Assembly: GCA_947457745.1 (NCBI GenBank) | Contig: CANGWT010000009.1 | Coordinates: forward strand, 1-20,608 | Direction: 5' to 3' | Origin: Burkholderiaceae bacterium | GTDB taxonomy: Bacteria > Pseudomonadota > Gammaproteobacteria > Burkholderiales > Burkholderiaceae | DNA length: 20,608 nt | Shown: positions 1 through 7,301 of the stretch, piece after piece | Position numbering within the stretch: the stretch's first letter is position 1 | How the letters are laid out: every line of letters starts with the position of its first letter | Translations under genes and position numbers: made by a program | The notes under the pieces: model-generated | Told to the model about the DNA's origin: nothing | What the model saw: only the letters and a program-made list of their open reading frames with translations | The model's database searches: none

Positions 1-885
1 TCCATCCCAATCGCTTTCATGCATACCATCCTCAATCGATACGATTGGGAATTGATCAGCCAAATTACCGAGATAGTCTGAGAATTCGCTTGAAGTCAGT
101 TGCAAGCCTTCACCTGCCAGGTGGTACTTACCATCTTTATAGAATTCGCTGGCAGCGCAATCCAAGGCTAGTAAAACATCTTCACCAGCTTGGTAACCAG
201 CGCCCTCAATCGCCTTCATAATAGTCTGTAAGCACTCTTGATTACTCTTGAAATTAGGTGCAAAGCCGCCCTCATCCCCAACAGTTGTTGGCATGCCTTG
301 AGCACCCAGAATCTTTTTCAATTCATGAAAGATTTCAGCGCCACAGCGGAGTGCTTCTCGGAAGCTTTGCGCCCCTACAGGCATTACCATAAATTCCTGA
401 ATATCTAAGCTGTTATTTGCGTGAGCACCACCATTGACAATGTTCATCATTGGGACTGGCAATTGCATGCCGCCTGATCCACCAAAGTAGCGATACAAAG
501 GCAGGCCAGCCTCTTCTGCGGCAGCACGTGCAACCGCCATCGAGACAGCTAGTGTTGCGTTGGCACCTAAGCGTGCTTTGTTATGCGTTCCATCGAGCTC
601 GATCAAGGTGTGATCAAGGAATGCTTGTTCGCTAGCATCAAGACCGAGGATAGATTCAGCAATCTCAATATTAATATTCTGTACAGCCTTGAGAACACCC
701 TTACCTAAATAGCGAGCTTGATCTCCATCGCGCAGCTCAATAGCTTCACGTGAACCAGTCGATGCACCTGAAGGCACTGCTGCACGCCCCATCACACCTG
801 ACTCAAGCAATACATCGCATTCAACCGTGGGGTTGCCGCGGGAATCTAAAACTTCTCTACCGATGATGTCAACAATGGCGCTCAT
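1..885 (-). CDS. eno: Enolase (2-phosphoglycerate dehydratase), C-terminus cut by the window edge
   Basis: This is the glycolytic enzyme that interconverts 2-phosphoglycerate and phosphoenolpyruvate in the cytoplasm; in proteobacteria it is often also part of the RNA degradosome. The reading frame begins MSAIVDIIGREVLDSRGNP, runs 295 codons and leaves the window without a stop, so roughly the last 130 of about 430 residues are missing. Visible motifs are the flexible SGASTG loop near residue 40, GGAHANNSLDIQEFM, the catalytic-loop region VGDEGGFAPN, the metal-ligand strand LALDCAASEF and the second metal-ligand strand SIEDG. The third metal ligand and the catalytic lysines lie beyond the edge. 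A strong Shine-Dalgarno (AGGAGAAGG) sits 3 bases before ATG. It follows kdsA by 33 bp on the same strand and has no promoter of its own that I can see, so it is probably the third gene of the pyrG-kdsA-eno unit. Confidence 0.97.
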   Translation of the reverse strand, partial: MSAIVDIIGREVLDSRGNPTVECDVLLESGVMGRAAVPSGASTGSREAIELRDGDQARYLGKGVLKAVQNINIEIAESILGLDASEQAFLDHTLIELDGTHNKARLGANATLAVSMAVARAAAEEAGLPLYRYFGGSGGMQLPVPMMNIVNGGAHANNSLDIQEFMVMPVGAQSFREALRCGAEIFHELKKILGAQGMPTTVGDEGGFAPNFKSNQECLQTIMKAIEGAGYQAGEDVLLALDCAASEFYKDGKYHLAGEGLQLTSSEFSDYLGNLADQFPIVSIEDGMHESDWDG

Positions 886-918
886 GCACCTTCTCCTAAA
901 TTAAATGAATATGGGGTT

Positions 919-1782
919 TTACTTAAAGCTATCTTCTAAAAATGATCCAGACTTCTTCACAACGGAGTCAATTGCAACTAAAGACTCAAGCAATTCTTTC
1001 ATACGGTTCAAGGGAACAGCGTTTGGGCCATCAGAAAGTGCTTTGGCTGGATCGGGGTGCGTCTCCATAAATAAACCACTGATCCCTACTGCAATAGCAG
1101 CACGGGCTAGTACGGGAACAAATTCGCGTTGGCCACCACTGGCGTTACCTTGTCCACCCGGAAGTTGGACTGAATGGGTCGCATCAAAAACAACTGGTGC
1201 TTTTGCTTCACGCAAAATTGCCAAGCTCCGCATATCGGAAACTAAGTTGTTGTAGCCAAATGAAGCGCCACGCTCGCAAACCATAAACTGATCTGGTAAG
1301 TTAGCTTCTTTAGCAGCTGCACGTGCTTTATCAATCACGTTGAGCATTTCATGGGGGGATAAAAATTGACCCTTCTTGAAATTCACAGGCTTACCACTTT
1401 GAGCGCAAGCGCGTATGAAATCCGTTTGTCTGCACAAGAAAGCTGGTGTTTGAAGCACATCTACTACTTTTGATACCGGTGCAATTTCGCTAATATCATG
1501 GATGTCGGTCAATACCGGCACACCAATCTCGCGCTTAACCCGAGCCAGAATCTCAAGACCCTTTTCCATACCCAAACCACGAAAAGAAGTTCCAGAGGAG
1601 CGATTGGCTTTATCAAAGGAAGACTTGTAGATAAATGGAATGCCAAGCGCAGATGTAATCTCCTTAAGGCCACCTGCGATATCTAAGGCTGATTGCTCAG
1701 ACTCAATGACGCAAGGACCCGCAATCAAAAAGAAGCGATGGTCTAAGCCAACATCAAAACCACATAACTTAAATGCACTCAT
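919..1782 (-). CDS. kdsA: 2-dehydro-3-deoxyphosphooctonate aldolase (Kdo-8-phosphate synthase)
   Basis: KdsA condenses phosphoenolpyruvate with arabinose 5-phosphate to give Kdo-8-phosphate, the committed precursor of the Kdo in lipopolysaccharide inner core, so it marks a Gram-negative cell. The 287-residue length is normal for the family. The sequence shows the TIM-barrel landmarks FLIAGPCVIES near residue 18, KSSFDKANRSS near 54, PVLTDIHD near 89, the Q-T-D segment after FLCRQ near 113, NFKKGQFLSP near 134 and VFDATHSVQLPGG near 197. The start is fixed by AGGAGA seven bases upstream of ATG. The UAG stop of pyrG lies inside this ribosome-binding site, which argues for translational coupling with pyrG. 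The product eno makes upstream in metabolism (PEP) is a substrate here, so the co-transcription of eno and kdsA is metabolically sensible, though that link is inference. Confidence 0.97.
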   Translation of the reverse strand: MSAFKLCGFDVGLDHRFFLIAGPCVIESEQSALDIAGGLKEITSALGIPFIYKSSFDKANRSSGTSFRGLGMEKGLEILARVKREIGVPVLTDIHDISEIAPVSKVVDVLQTPAFLCRQTDFIRACAQSGKPVNFKKGQFLSPHEMLNVIDKARAAAKEANLPDQFMVCERGASFGYNNLVSDMRSLAILREAKAPVVFDATHSVQLPGGQGNASGGQREFVPVLARAAIAVGISGLFMETHPDPAKALSDGPNAVPLNRMKELLESLVAIDSVVKKSGSFLEDSFK

Positions 1783-1791
1783 GTATTTCTC

Positions 1792-3453
1792 CTAGGCCAC
1801 TTGCTTTTCGGTTGCAGCTTGATGAACTAATGATGCATTAATGAATGCGGAAAATAATGGGTGGCCATCACGCGGAGTCGAAGTGAACTCTGGATGGAAC
1901 TGCACACCAAAGAACCAAGGATGCATCGAGTTAGGTAATTCCATCATTTCAGGCAAAGACTCATTTGGAGTTCTAGCGGAAATAATCAGGCCAGACTTCT
2001 CAAGGCGAGGAACGTAAACATTATTAACTTCATAGCGATGGCGATGGCGTTCATTTACTTCAGCACCATAGATCTTATGAGCCAGGGTGCCAGCCTTGAC
2101 GGGGCAACGCTGTGAGCCTAAGCGCATCGTTCCACCCAGATCCGAATCATTAGTTCGCTTCTCAACTCGACCTTCGCGATCAACCCACTCTGTAATCAAG
2201 GCAACCACTGGATTTTCGGTTTCTGGGTCAAACTCAGTACTATTAGCTTGAGCAATGTTAGCAACATGGCGAGCAAATTCAATGACAGCCAATTGCATTC
2301 CTAAACAAATGCCAAGATATGGAACATTATTTTCACGGGCATAACGAATGGCAGCAATCTTTCCTTCGGTACCGCGCTTACCAAAGCCGCCTGGCACTAA
2401 GATCGCATCTAAATTTTGCAGACAATCAACACCATCTTTTTCAATTACTTCAGAATCAATATAGTTGATGTTGACGCGAGTGTGATTATGAATGCCAGCA
2501 TGACGCAATGCTTCGATCAATGACTTATAAGACTCGGTTAACTCAACATACTTGCCAACCATGCCAATAGTGACTTCGTGTTGCGGGTTAGCCAGCTCGT
2601 AAACCAGCTTTGCCCAAACGGATAGGTCTGCTGGTTTAGCTTGAATATCCAATTCGCGACAAATTAAGTCATCCATACCTTGCGCTTGCAGCATCTCTGG
2701 AATCTTATAGATAGTGTCAACATCCCAAACTGAGATTACTGCCTCTTCACGTACATTTGAGAACAGCGAAATCTTAGCGCGCTCGTCCTCTGGAATTGGG
2801 CGGTCTGCACGACATAACAGCACAGTCGGCATGATGCCTATTTCCCGCAGTTTTTGTACTGAGTGCTGGGTAGGTTTTGTCTTCAACTCTCCTGCACTGG
2901 CAATGTAAGGAACCAAAGTAAGGTGAACAAAGGCACAACTGTGCTTTGGCAGACGAATACTCATCTGGCGGGCTGCTTCTAGAAATGGTAAGGACTCGAT
3001 GTCACCAACAGTTCCACCGATTTCACAAATCGCAATGTCAGCCTGACCGTCGTGACTTGCTTTGGCGCCCCGCTCTACAAATGCCTGAATCTCATTCGTA
3101 ATGTGTGGAATTACCTGTACGGTTTTACCAAGGTATTCGCCGCGCCGCTCTTTACTAATGACAGATTCATAAATCTGACCCGTAGTGAAGTTATTGCTTT
3201 TGCGCATCTTTGCAGAAACAAAGCGCTCGTAATGTCCAAGATCGAGGTCAGTTTCAGCACCATCCTCAGTAACAAAGACTTCACCATGCTGAAGCGGACT
3301 CATTGTTCCAGGGTCAACGTTGATATAAGGGTCTAATTTTAGGAGGGTGACTTTCAGGCCGCGGGATTCGAGAATCGCGGCAAGCGAGGCAGCTGCGATT
3401 CCTTTCCCTAAAGAAGAAACCACACCACCAGTGACAAAAACGTATTTGGTCAT
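1792..3453 (-). CDS. pyrG: CTP synthase (glutamine hydrolysing)
   Basis: CTP synthase aminates UTP to CTP using ATP and glutamine, the last step of pyrimidine nucleotide synthesis. At 553 residues it is slightly longer than the 545 of E. coli. The N-terminal synthetase domain starts TKYVFVTGGVVSSLGKGI, with the P-loop-like GGVVSSLGKG, and continues through the LKLDPYINVDPGTMSP and HGEVFVTEDGAETDLDLGHYERF blocks. The C-terminal class I glutaminase domain begins near residue 295, with PGGFGKRG, the nucleophile elbow LGICLGMQ (Cys383), and FHPEF (His520, Glu522). All catalytic residues are present. The gene leads a unit with kdsA, separated by 9 bp. The Shine-Dalgarno before ATG is weak (AGAG, 9 bases away). 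A TATAAT box lies 26 bp upstream of the start. Confidence 0.98.
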   Translation of the reverse strand: MTKYVFVTGGVVSSLGKGIAAASLAAILESRGLKVTLLKLDPYINVDPGTMSPLQHGEVFVTEDGAETDLDLGHYERFVSAKMRKSNNFTTGQIYESVISKERRGEYLGKTVQVIPHITNEIQAFVERGAKASHDGQADIAICEIGGTVGDIESLPFLEAARQMSIRLPKHSCAFVHLTLVPYIASAGELKTKPTQHSVQKLREIGIMPTVLLCRADRPIPEDERAKISLFSNVREEAVISVWDVDTIYKIPEMLQAQGMDDLICRELDIQAKPADLSVWAKLVYELANPQHEVTIGMVGKYVELTESYKSLIEALRHAGIHNHTRVNINYIDSEVIEKDGVDCLQNLDAILVPGGFGKRGTEGKIAAIRYARENNVPYLGICLGMQLAVIEFARHVANIAQANSTEFDPETENPVVALITEWVDREGRVEKRTNDSDLGGTMRLGSQRCPVKAGTLAHKIYGAEVNERHRHRYEVNNVYVPRLEKSGLIISARTPNESLPEMMELPNSMHPWFFGVQFHPEFTSTPRDGHPLFSAFINASLVHQAATEKQVA

Positions 3454-3478
3454 CGCTTAAGCTCTGTTGGAAAAAGTA

Positions 3479-3508
3479 ATTATAACGATAGCGACTGAGC
3501 CATTAAAA
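3479..3508 (-). promoter_or_regulatory. Candidate sigma70 promoter for pyrG-kdsA-eno
   Basis: On the minus strand a perfect TATAAT occupies 3484 down to 3479. The expected -35 position, 17 bp further, holds only the AT-rich TTTAAT, so the -35 match is poor. Initiation would fall near 3472, giving a leader of about 20 nt. It is the only good -10 hexamer I found close to pyrG. The box is seen; its promoter function is inferred. Confidence 0.45.
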
Positions 3509-3693
3509 ATTCTTGGTAAGCTCAAAGACCAAATGGTTTGATGTCAGTTATGAAGACATCGGCATCTTTTTGGGCTTACATTTGTGTAATTTGGAAGCAT
3601 TTGAAGTGCTTTGAATCATCTCCGAATAGAGCAAATCCCCTCCTTCCAAGCTCATGATTACTAAAATTGAGTCGAAAATAGTGTGGTGCATAG

Positions 3694-3720
3694 TAAATTG
3701 CCTAGATTTTAAGCAATTTA
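3694..3720. repeat. Inverted repeat TAAATTGC / GCAATTTA upstream of acnB
   Basis: An exact 8-bp inverted repeat, TAAATTGC at 3694-3701 and GCAATTTA at 3713-3720, is separated by 11 bp. The 19-bp centre-to-centre spacing of the arms is close to two helical turns, which would suit a dimeric regulator. It is too AT-rich to be a good RNA hairpin and no T-run follows. Function is unknown; AT-rich intergenic DNA makes chance inverted repeats fairly likely. Confidence 0.35.
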
Positions 3721-3738
3721 GGATATTTTGATGATTAA

Positions 3739-3752
3739 GTCTTATATAAGAC
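3739..3752. promoter_or_regulatory. Perfect 14-bp palindrome, candidate repressor operator of acnB
   Basis: GTCTTATATAAGAC reads identically on both strands. It ends 85 bp before the acnB start and overlaps the position expected for the -35 element of the best nearby -10 hexamer (TACAAT at 3766-3771). A compact, two-fold symmetric site with an AT centre is typical of dimeric winged-helix regulators of the GntR/FCD type, which commonly control TCA-cycle and organic-acid genes. The symmetry and position are seen; the regulator class is inference. Confidence 0.5.
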
Positions 3753-3771
3753 ATGATTTAGCAATTACAAT
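3742..3771 (+). promoter_or_regulatory. Candidate acnB promoter
   Basis: TACAAT at 3766-3771 matches five of six bases of the -10 consensus. The -35 position 18 bp upstream (TTATAT) is poor and lies within the palindrome. Transcription would begin near 3778, leaving a leader of about 60 nt. The perfect TTGACA at 3809-3814 is not usable because it is only 23 bp from the ATG. Confidence 0.3.
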
Positions 3772-3837
3772 AGACTAATTAAGGGACATACCCTGCTTAG
3801 TCTTACTGTTGACAACTCTTACCCAATAGGAAACACG

Positions 3838-6423
3838 ATGCTAGAAGCCTACAACGCTCAAGTTGCTGAACGCGCAGCCCTTGGAATACCAGCCCTCCCC
3901 CTGACTAAGGACCAAACTGCTGAATTAGTTGGCTTGCTCAAAAATCCTCCAAAGGGTAAAGAGGCGGAATTGGTTGAGCTGATTACCAATCGCGTACCCG
4001 CAGGGGTTGATGAAGCAGCCAAAGTGAAGGCAGAGTTTTTGGATGCTATTGCCAAGGGGGTGGAGAAGTCTCCCTTGATTTCACGCATTAAGGCAACTGA
4101 ACTATTGGGAACTATGCTGGGTGGTTACAACATTAAACCTTTGGTTGAATTGTTATCAGATGCTGAGTGTGCAGCAACTGCAGCAGCAGCATTGAAAAAG
4201 ACCTTATTGATGTTTGACTACTTCCATGATGTTCAGGAATTAGCTCAAAAGGGTAATGCGCAGGCTAAGGCAGTCATGCAAAGCTGGGCTGATGCTGAAT
4301 GGTTTACAAGCCGCGCGGCTGTTCCGGAAAGCATGAAGCTCACTGTATTTAAAGTTACCGGTGAAACCAATACCGACGATCTATCCCCTGCACCTGACGC
4401 ATGGAGCCGTCCAGATATTCCATTGCATGCAACCATCATGTTAAAAAACCCACGTCAAGGCATTGAGCCTGACGAGCTTGGTGTGCGTGGCCCAATGAAG
4501 CAAATTGAAGCCCTCCAAAAAAAGGGCAATCAAATTGCCTATGTTGGAGATGTAGTTGGTACAGGATCTTCACGCAAATCCGCAACGAATTCTGTGTTGT
4601 GGTGGACCGGTCAAGATATTCCGTTCGTTCCAAACAAGCGCTTTGGTGGTGTTTGCTTAGGCGCAAAGATCGCCCCAATCTTTTTTAATACGATGGAAGA
4701 CGCTGGTGCATTGCCAGTTGAGCTTGACGTTTCTGACATGAATATGGGCGACGAAATTGAGCTACGTCCATACGAAGGCAAGGCATTTAAAAACGGGAAA
4801 GAAATTGCTTCTTTCTCATTAAAGTCACCAGTCATCTTGGATGAAGTTCGTGCGGGTGGACGTATTCCTTTGATCGTCGGTCGCGGTCTTACTGCTAAAG
4901 CCCGCGCAGCCCTTGGCTTACCAGCCTCTACAGAATTCCGTATTCCAGTCAGTCCCCCAGATAACAAAAAAGGCTTTAGCTTGGCTCAGAAGATGGTCGG
5001 TCGTGCATGTGGCCTACCTGAGGGTCAAGGTGTTCGCCCGGGTACTTATTGTGAGCCACATATGACTACTGTAGGTTCGCAAGACACCACTGGTCCAATG
5101 ACCCGCGATGAATTAAAAGACCTTGCTTGCCTAGGCTTCTCCGCTGATTTAGTCATGCAATCCTTCTGTCACACCTCCGCTTATCCAAAACCAGTAGATA
5201 TTCGTACGCACCATGAATTACCAGCATTTATGACTAACCGTGGTGGCGTTTCATTACGCCCAGGTGATGGTGTCATTCATAGCTGGTTAAATCGTCTACT
5301 CATGCCAGATACTTGTGGAACTGGTGGCGATAGCCATACTCGCTTTCCCATCGGGATCTCCTTCCCTGCTGGTTCTGGCTTAGTTGCTTTTGCTGCCGCT
5401 ACTGGCGTAATGCCTTTGGATATGCCTGAGTCTGTATTAATACGCTTTAAAGGCAAGATGCAACCCGGCATTACTTTGCGCGATATGGTCAATGCGATTC
5501 CTTTGTATGCAATCAAAAAAGGCTTGTTAACGGTTGAGAAGCAAGGTAAGAAAAATATTTTCTCTGGCCGTATTTTAGAAATTGAAGGTTTACCTGATCT
5601 GAAGGTTGAGCAAGCGTTTGAATTATCAGATGCCTCAGCTGAACGTTCTGCTGGCGGTTGTGCCGTTCAATTAAGCAAAGAGCCAATCATTGAATATATG
5701 CGCTCCAACATCACTTTAATGAAGTGGATGATCGCTAATGGCTACGAAGATAAGCGTACCTTAGGTCGTCGCATTAAAGCAATGGAAACTTGGATTGCTA
5801 AGCCTGAGTTGCTCAAGGCCGATGCTGATGCAGACTATGCTGAGATTATTGAAATCGACATGAGCGATATTAAGGAGCCTATTTTGGCCTGCCCTAATGA
5901 TCCAGATGATGTGAAGTTCTTATCCGAAGTATCTGGCGAAAAAATCGATGAAGTATTTATTGGTTCATGCATGACTAATATTGGCCACTTCCGCGCGGCA
6001 GGTCAGGTTCTTCAGGGCAAAAAAGATATGCCTACACGTCTTTGGATTGCGCCACCAACCAAGATGGATCAGATGATTCTGACCGAGGAAGGTTATTACG
6101 GCATTCTAGGAGCAACTGGTGCTCGCATGGAAACTCCAGGCTGCTCACTTTGTATGGGTAACCAGGCGCAGATCCGTAAGGGCTCAACTGCTGTTTCTAC
6201 CTCGACACGTAATTTCCCGAACCGCCTAGGTATTGATACTCGTGTCTACTTAGCTTCTGCCGAGCTTTCAGCCGTTGCTGCACTCTTGGGTCGTCTGCCA
6301 ACTCCGCAAGAATATTTCGAGCAAGTTGAATCCTTGAATGCTAAGTCTGGCGAAGTGTATAAGTACATGAACTTTGACAAAATTAAGTCATTTAGCGATG
6401 TTGCTGACACTGTCACAATTTAA
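3838..6423 (+). CDS. acnB: Bifunctional aconitate hydratase 2 / 2-methylisocitrate dehydratase
   Basis: AcnB is the main TCA-cycle aconitase of many proteobacteria, interconverting citrate and isocitrate through a [4Fe-4S] cluster; in E. coli the same protein dehydrates 2-methylisocitrate precursors in propionate catabolism. The 861 residues match the AcnB family (865 in E. coli), with its distinctive order: an N-terminal HEAT-like helical domain (about 1-160), then the swivelling domain (TNTDDLSPAPDAWSRPDIPLHA and VGDVVGTGSSRKSATNS), then the cluster domains. Substrate and cluster motifs include PDTCGTGGDSHTRFPIG near 490. The three cluster cysteines are Cys711 (GSCMTNIGHF), Cys769 and Cys772 (PGCSLCMGN). 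The start has AGGAAA five bases upstream and matches the family N-terminus. It is a single-gene unit ending in a strong terminator. Confidence 0.98.
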   Translation: MLEAYNAQVAERAALGIPALPLTKDQTAELVGLLKNPPKGKEAELVELITNRVPAGVDEAAKVKAEFLDAIAKGVEKSPLISRIKATELLGTMLGGYNIKPLVELLSDAECAATAAAALKKTLLMFDYFHDVQELAQKGNAQAKAVMQSWADAEWFTSRAAVPESMKLTVFKVTGETNTDDLSPAPDAWSRPDIPLHATIMLKNPRQGIEPDELGVRGPMKQIEALQKKGNQIAYVGDVVGTGSSRKSATNSVLWWTGQDIPFVPNKRFGGVCLGAKIAPIFFNTMEDAGALPVELDVSDMNMGDEIELRPYEGKAFKNGKEIASFSLKSPVILDEVRAGGRIPLIVGRGLTAKARAALGLPASTEFRIPVSPPDNKKGFSLAQKMVGRACGLPEGQGVRPGTYCEPHMTTVGSQDTTGPMTRDELKDLACLGFSADLVMQSFCHTSAYPKPVDIRTHHELPAFMTNRGGVSLRPGDGVIHSWLNRLLMPDTCGTGGDSHTRFPIGISFPAGSGLVAFAAATGVMPLDMPESVLIRFKGKMQPGITLRDMVNAIPLYAIKKGLLTVEKQGKKNIFSGRILEIEGLPDLKVEQAFELSDASAERSAGGCAVQLSKEPIIEYMRSNITLMKWMIANGYEDKRTLGRRIKAMETWIAKPELLKADADADYAEIIEIDMSDIKEPILACPNDPDDVKFLSEVSGEKIDEVFIGSCMTNIGHFRAAGQVLQGKKDMPTRLWIAPPTKMDQMILTEEGYYGILGATGARMETPGCSLCMGNQAQIRKGSTAVSTSTRNFPNRLGIDTRVYLASAELSAVAALLGRLPTPQEYFEQVESLNAKSGEVYKYMNFDKIKSFSDVADTVTI

Positions 6424-6452
6424 TTCAAATCATCCCTGAATCTGAGGGAAAC

Positions 6453-6482
6453 AAAAAAGGCGATCAGTTGATCGCCTTTTTT
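6453..6482. terminator. Bidirectional intrinsic terminator between acnB and the spermidine-synthase-like gene
   Basis: A GC-rich stem GGCGATC-AGTT-GATCGCC is flanked by six A on the left and six T on the right, so it forms a hairpin with a U-tract in both directions. It lies 29 bp after the acnB stop and 15 bp beyond the stop of the convergent minus-strand gene, so it serves both. A smaller TCCCT/AGGGA inverted repeat at 6433-6449 precedes it. Confidence 0.93.
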
Positions 6483-6497
6483 CTCATCCTGCTTTCC

Positions 6498-7301
6498 CTA
6501 GATGGATAGTTTATTTTCTTGATGGGCGTTTTCACGATTTAATCCAGATACCCAGGTATTGGTCGCTAAGCCCGTTTTTTTCAAAATCAGCTTGGCACGC
6601 CTAGAAACTTCATTCCACTCCACATCGAGTTGCGGACCTTTAAAAGCAAGAGCCACAACATTGCAATCATGCGATTCAGGAAATAACAGAACTCGGTTAT
6701 CAAACGCTTCACAGATATTATTGAGATTAATATCAAAACTCTTATGGCGAGAGAATAAGTTCACCGTCAATACGCCAGGCGATCTCAGCATATTAAAGCA
6801 GCCCTGATAAAAATCTAAAGAGCTAGCAGCCGGACCGTCACAAATTGCATCGTAGAGATCAACTTGAACCGCATCAAAGTGATTGTGATAATTGCTATTC
6901 TTTACAAAGGCTTTCGCATCTATCTGAAGCGTCTCTAGACGTCGATCATCAGCCGGCGTGAAAAACATACTTCTAGCAGAAACAATCACAGCGGGATTGA
7001 GCTCAATTACGGTGGTTTTTACTGCAGGACAATAACGATGAGCAAACTTCGTGAGAGCGCCAGTGCCTAAGCCAAGTTGAGCGATACGCATGCCTGGTTT
7101 AGTCTCTAGAAATAGTAACCAAGCCATCATCTGCTGGTTATATTCCAGATAAATCTCATCAGGGTCACGAATACGCATGGCGCCTTGAATCAGCTCGCTG
7201 CCAAAATGCAAGTACCGAATTCCACCGCTCTCAGAAAACGTTACTGGCTCCATAGCCATAGATAAGTCTGGCATTGAGTTATTGAGCCCAGACTCTCGCA
7301 T
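6498..7301 (-). CDS. Spermidine-synthase-like SAM-fold protein (short form)
   Basis: This 267-residue protein has the Rossmann fold of the spermidine synthase/methyltransferase superfamily: motif I AQLGLGTGALTKF (74-86), the acidic end of strand 2 VIELNP (98-103), DAKAF (128-132), and VDLYD (147-151), which lines up with the catalytic DxxD of aminopropyltransferases. Two things make it unlike a classical SpeE. The GGGDGG aspartate, which contacts substrate in true spermidine synthases, is replaced here (GLGTGA). The N-terminal beta-strand domain is also short. It is therefore safer to call it a spermidine-synthase-like protein of unknown substrate. The chosen ATG overlaps purL by 23 bp; ATG at 7274 or 7253 are alternatives, and none has a clear Shine-Dalgarno, so translation probably depends on coupling with purL. 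Function remains unproved. Confidence 0.8.
   Translation of the reverse strand: MRESGLNNSMPDLSMAMEPVTFSESGGIRYLHFGSELIQGAMRIRDPDEIYLEYNQQMMAWLLFLETKPGMRIAQLGLGTGALTKFAHRYCPAVKTTVIELNPAVIVSARSMFFTPADDRRLETLQIDAKAFVKNSNYHNHFDAVQVDLYDAICDGPAASSLDFYQGCFNMLRSPGVLTVNLFSRHKSFDINLNNICEAFDNRVLLFPESHDCNVVALAFKGPQLDVEWNEVSRRAKLILKKTGLATNTWVSGLNRENAHQENKLSI

Larger units (their letters stand above)
3454..3837. other. Divergent intergenic region pyrG / acnB
   Basis: This 384-bp gap separates two divergent housekeeping genes and is more AT-rich than the genes around it. I see the pyrG -10 box at its left end and, at its right end, the acnB Shine-Dalgarno (AGGAAA at 3828-3833), a perfect 14-bp palindrome and a weaker inverted repeat, each listed separately. 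Between about 3510 and 3690 I find only short inverted repeats, for example GATGTC at 3540-3545 facing GACATC at 3555-3560. Short open frames exist on both strands but none has a ribosome-binding site or a recognisable product. I see no riboswitch, RNA gene or mobile-element end. Confidence 0.6.

Noticed and set aside
905..1255. Plus-strand open frame antisense to kdsA, and similar long frames opposite pyrG, acnB, lon and purL
   Set aside because: These are shadows of strongly conserved genes on the other strand, with no ribosome-binding sites or family features.
3541..3657. Plus-strand open frame of about 38 codons beginning MSVMKTSASFWAY
   Set aside because: No Shine-Dalgarno, no promoter, an unlikely product, and the opposite strand is equally open.
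3548..3754. Minus-strand open frame of 68 codons in the pyrG-acnB gap
   Set aside because: No ribosome-binding site, no recognisable domain, and its start codon falls on the edge of the 14-bp operator-like palindrome; the composition looks like translated AT-rich intergenic DNA.
3809..3814. Perfect TTGACA as an acnB -35 element
   Set aside because: Only 23 bp separate it from the acnB ATG, so no -10 and start site fit between.
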